NCBI GenBank assembly: GCA_030601665.1
Contig: JAUWBP010000046.1
Coordinates: 1 to 7,368, forward strand
Direction: 5' to 3'
DNA: 7,368 nucleotides
Origin: Hadesarchaea archaeon
GTDB taxonomy: Archaea; Hadarchaeota; Hadarchaeia; Hadarchaeales; Hadarchaeaceae
Shown here: piece by piece, positions 5,300-7,368 of the stretch
Numbering within the stretch: the first letter of the stretch is position 1
Layout: the number at the start of each line of letters is the position of its first letter
Notes under the pieces: generated by a model
Told to the model about the DNA's origin: nothing
Seen by the model: the letters and a program-made list of their open reading frames with translations, nothing else
Databases searched by the model: none
Position numbers and translations under genes: made by a program

Positions 5300-6904
5300 T
5301 TATTTTGCCTTGGAACCCATCATCATCAGCCCAATCTTCTCCTTTTTCGCTTTTGCGGCGTCCATCGTGCCCACGATCTTCCCCTCGAAGATGACCCCAA
5401 TGCGATCGCTCAGGGACATTATCTCGTCCAAATCCTCAGAAATCAGGAGAAGCGCTGTTCCCTTCTCTCTTAGCTTCATAAATAGTTCCCACGTGTGTTT
5501 GATAGCCTTGAGGTCAAGTCCGTAGGTAGGGTGAGAGGCCACGATCAAGCGCGGCTCCCTCCAGAGCTCCCTGGCGAGGATGAGCCTCTGAATGTTCCCT
5601 CCGGAGAGGATCCTAGACTCGGTTCGCCATAGATCGGGTACCAATACCTCGAACTCGGAGACCAGCTTCTTCACGTGTTTGGTTATGAAGGAAAGATTAA
5701 GAAATGAGCGTTTGGAAAATGGTGAGGTTCGGTAATCCTTCAGGATGAAGTTTTCTGCCACGGTCATGGGCTCGGAGATTCCAACCCTCCTGCGCTCCTC
5801 GGGGATGTGGGCTAGGCCCGCTTCTAAGATATCCCTGGGTGAGTGATTGGTCATGTCTTTCCCGAAAATGTGGACCTTACCTTTCTCGGCCTTTCGCAAT
5901 CCAGTGATGACCTCGATGAGTTCCCTCTGACCGTTCCCCGCCACTCCAGCCAGACCAAATATCTCACCTCTCCGCACCCTGAGGGAGACTCCTCTCAAAG
6001 CTGATACCCCCTTCGGGCCAAGCGCGTAGAGATCCTTAACCTCTAACGTAACCTTCCTGGACTTGACGGGCTTTCTCTTGAGATGGACTGATACCTTACG
6101 GCCGAGCATCATCCTAGCTAATTCTCGCCTGTTTGTTTGGGAAGTCTTTTTCGTCCCTGTCAACTTACCCAATCTCAGCACAGTTACTCGATCACTCGCC
6201 CCAAACACCTCCTCGAACTTGTGGGTGATGAAAACAACCCCATGCCCTTCCTTCGCCATGTTCCGCAAGACGGCGAATAGATTCTTGGATTCTTGGGGTG
6301 TCAAGACTGAAGTAGGCTCATCCAAGATGATAACTTGGGGTTCGTAAAAAAGGACCTTGAGAATCTCAACTCGCTGCTGCTCTCCGGCCGAGAGGTCCTC
6401 TATCTTGGCCTTCGGGTCGACCTTCAGACCATACCTCTCTGAGAGCTCCTCAAGCTTCTTCTCGACCTTTGAGAGGGGAAAGGAAAGGTTTGATTCGCGA
6501 AGGCCCAGGGCGACGTTCTCCGCGACCGTGAGTGGTCGAGCACAGGTGAACTCCTGATGGACCATCCCCACCCCGCGATCGAGCGCGTCCTTCGGGGATT
6601 TTAGTGAAACAGATTTTCCTCTGATGTATATTTTGCCCTTCGTCGCAGAGTAAAACCCTGACATGAGGAAGGCCAAGACAGTCTTGCCGGCCCCGTTCTC
6701 CCCGAGCAGCGCGTGGACTTCGCCGGCTTTCACGTCGAAGTCTATATTATCTAAAATAAGGTGCTCCCACACGCCGGGGAAACCCTTGCAGACGCTCTTC
6801 GTCCGCAGGAGGATTTCCCCCTTCTTCGGCTTTCGGACGCCAGCAGTCTTTCGTCGCTTGCCGGCTTTTACTCTAGGTAGGAATTTTTTTAGAGAATCTA
6901 ACAT
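5300..6904 (-). CDS. Double-domain ABC ATPase of the nucleoside-type importer (YufO/NupO/RbsA-like)
   Basis: This cytoplasmic ATPase drives import through the two permeases. From ATG 6904 it has 534 residues, near the usual size of about 510 for this class. The N-terminal domain is complete: Walker A GENGAGKT (68-75), Q-loop MVHQE (Q117), signature LSAGEQQ (171-177), Walker B VIILDEP (D195/E196) and switch histidine ITHK (H228). The C-terminal domain has the degenerate P-loop typical of the class, GVAGNGQREL (320-329), a signature LSGGNIQ (433-439) and VASHPTYGLD in place of a standard Walker B. A lysine/arginine-rich extension of about 30 residues precedes the first domain. ATG 6904 was chosen because an AT-rich promoter overlaps any longer reading from ATG 6970; there is no SD, fitting a leaderless start. 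It is the first gene of the transporter operon. Confidence 0.93.
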   Translation of the reverse strand: MLDSLKKFLPRVKAGKRRKTAGVRKPKKGEILLRTKSVCKGFPGVWEHLILDNIDFDVKAGEVHALLGENGAGKTVLAFLMSGFYSATKGKIYIRGKSVSLKSPKDALDRGVGMVHQEFTCARPLTVAENVALGLRESNLSFPLSKVEKKLEELSERYGLKVDPKAKIEDLSAGEQQRVEILKVLFYEPQVIILDEPTSVLTPQESKNLFAVLRNMAKEGHGVVFITHKFEEVFGASDRVTVLRLGKLTGTKKTSQTNRRELARMMLGRKVSVHLKRKPVKSRKVTLEVKDLYALGPKGVSALRGVSLRVRRGEIFGLAGVAGNGQRELIEVITGLRKAEKGKVHIFGKDMTNHSPRDILEAGLAHIPEERRRVGISEPMTVAENFILKDYRTSPFSKRSFLNLSFITKHVKKLVSEFEVLVPDLWRTESRILSGGNIQRLILARELWREPRLIVASHPTYGLDLKAIKHTWELFMKLREKGTALLLISEDLDEIMSLSDRIGVIFEGKIVGTMDAAKAKKEKIGLMMMGSKAK

Positions 6905-6918
6905 ACAAGAAAATGTTG

Positions 6919-6937
6919 TATATAAATCCTTAAATAT
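6919..6937 (-). promoter_or_regulatory. AT-rich archaeal promoter for the transporter operon
   Basis: Two overlapping candidate boxes lie here on the minus strand: TATTTAAGG (TTTAAG core centred near 6931.5, 27-28 bp from the A of ATG 6904) and TTTATATA (6926-6919, only 18-19 bp away). The first fits a leaderless start at 6904. The second would place the transcription start slightly inside the gene and may only help DNA opening. No SD precedes ATG 6904. Confidence 0.55.
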
Positions 6938-7006
6938 GGTGGTTTTGGGAACCCTCGGCAAGCTGTACATAAGAGAATAGCAAGAGGGACTGCGTTTAGA
7001 TTAGTC

Positions 7007-7023
7007 AAAACATCACGCTGATG
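7007..7023 (-). terminator. Weak hairpin-T4 after the kinase gene
   Basis: The minus strand reads CATCA-GCG-TGATG (7023-7011) followed by TTTT (7010-7007), 21 bases past the kinase stop. The 5-bp stem, 3-base loop and short T run are weak, so it may only partly end the kinase transcript before the transporter promoter. Confidence 0.3.
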
Positions 7024-7043
7024 CTAGAAAGGCTGATGGAAAA

Positions 7044-7368
7044 TTAAGCGACTTCCGCGTTTCCATATCCCCTCAAAAATCTCTTGACTTCCTGCATATA
7101 GGGCAAAGCCGATTGGGCTCCGATCTTCGTCGTCGAGATGGCACCGACAGCATTGGCAAATCGCGCAGTTCTCTTGAGACCCCACTCCCCGATGATGCCG
7201 GTGAGGAAGCCAGCATCAAAGGCATCTCCAGCCCCAGTCGTGTCCACGACTTTTATCGGGAAAGCCGGGGAACGAACTCTTTCCATCTCGGTTAGGATAA
7301 AACAACCCTTTCTCCCCAATTTCAATGCGACGATTTTAGGCCCAAATTTGAGAAGATCCTTCGCCGCC
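7044..7368 (-). CDS. PfkB/ribokinase-family sugar or nucleoside kinase, C-terminal part
   Basis: Only the last 107 residues are inside the window; the family is usually about 290-320, so nearly two thirds lies beyond 7368. The decisive mark is the PfkB second signature, VVDTTGAGDAFDAGFLTGI (40-58 of this fragment), with the anion-hole GAG and the catalytic base D48. Before it, KIVALKLGRKGCFI is the usual strand that enters the ATP site; after it, NAVGAISTTKIGAQSALP is the usual C-terminal nucleotide-binding loop and helix. The substrate cannot be read from this part: ribokinase, nucleoside kinase and sugar-acid kinases share these motifs. Next to a nucleoside-type importer, ribose or a nucleoside is the favoured guess. 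It is on the same strand, 139 bases ahead of the ATPase, and probably belongs to a separate or partly linked transcript. Confidence 0.9.
   Translation of the reverse strand, partial: AAKDLLKFGPKIVALKLGRKGCFILTEMERVRSPAFPIKVVDTTGAGDAFDAGFLTGIIGEWGLKRTARFANAVGAISTTKIGAQSALPYMQEVKRFLRGYGNAEVA

Noticed and set aside
6905..6970. Extension of the ABC ATPase to ATG 6970 (22 more residues).
   Set aside because: The extension runs through the AT-rich promoter, has no SD, and is beyond the usual family start.
1..7368. Search for tRNA, rRNA, CRISPR arrays, insertion sequences or integrase sites.
   Set aside because: By eye I saw no tRNA-like arms, regularly spaced repeats, transposase motifs or terminal inverted repeats; the only clear repeat is the 32-bp-period duplication at 3855-3916.

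Overview
This window looks archaeal, most probably from a thermophilic archaeon of the Thermoproteota/TACK type (lineage is an inference). Evidence: AT-rich TATA boxes sit about 26-27 bp upstream of start codons that have no ribosome binding site, as expected for leaderless transcripts. Other genes carry strong GGAGGTG Shine-Dalgarno (SD) sites. The solute-binding protein begins with an archaeal class III (type IV pilin-like) signal peptide, and AGG, AGA and ATA codons are common in the transporter genes. All convincing genes lie on the minus strand, so the reading order runs from high to low coordinates.

Layout in transcription order: (1) 7368-7044, the C-terminal part of a PfkB/ribokinase-family sugar or nucleoside kinase. 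(2) About 140 bp with a weak hairpin-T4 and an AT-rich promoter. (3) 6904-5300, a double-domain ABC ATPase of the YufO/NupO type. (4) 5253-3877, a BMP/PnrA-family nucleoside-type binding protein. (5) A 32-bp-period duplication and a strong hairpin plus U-tract, probably a partial terminator separating the abundant binding protein from the membrane subunits. (6) 3772-2729 and 2686-1673, the two permeases (YufP-like and YufQ-like). (7) About 180 bp of spacer with an orphan SD and a near-ideal TATA box. (8) 1495-1371, a tiny CPxC zinc-ribbon gene apparently broken by a one-base frameshift. (9) 1387-1, a secreted 5'-nucleotidase that runs off the window.

Functionally the genes fit one route. The extracellular 5'-nucleotidase removes phosphate from nucleotides, the BMP-type ABC importer takes up the nucleosides, and the PfkB kinase may phosphorylate the nucleoside or the released ribose. 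The substrate assignment is inferred from family and context.

The unusual part is at the gene starts. Both exported proteins have a perfect GGAGGTG followed by exactly five bases and then a codon one base away from ATG: ATA for the binding protein, ACG for the nucleotidase. Two further starts, those of the zinc ribbon and the second permease, appear frameshifted, while the long gene bodies are intact. Whether this is sequence error, decay or real non-canonical decoding is the main question. The nucleotidase is also more GC-rich than the transporter genes and may have been acquired separately.
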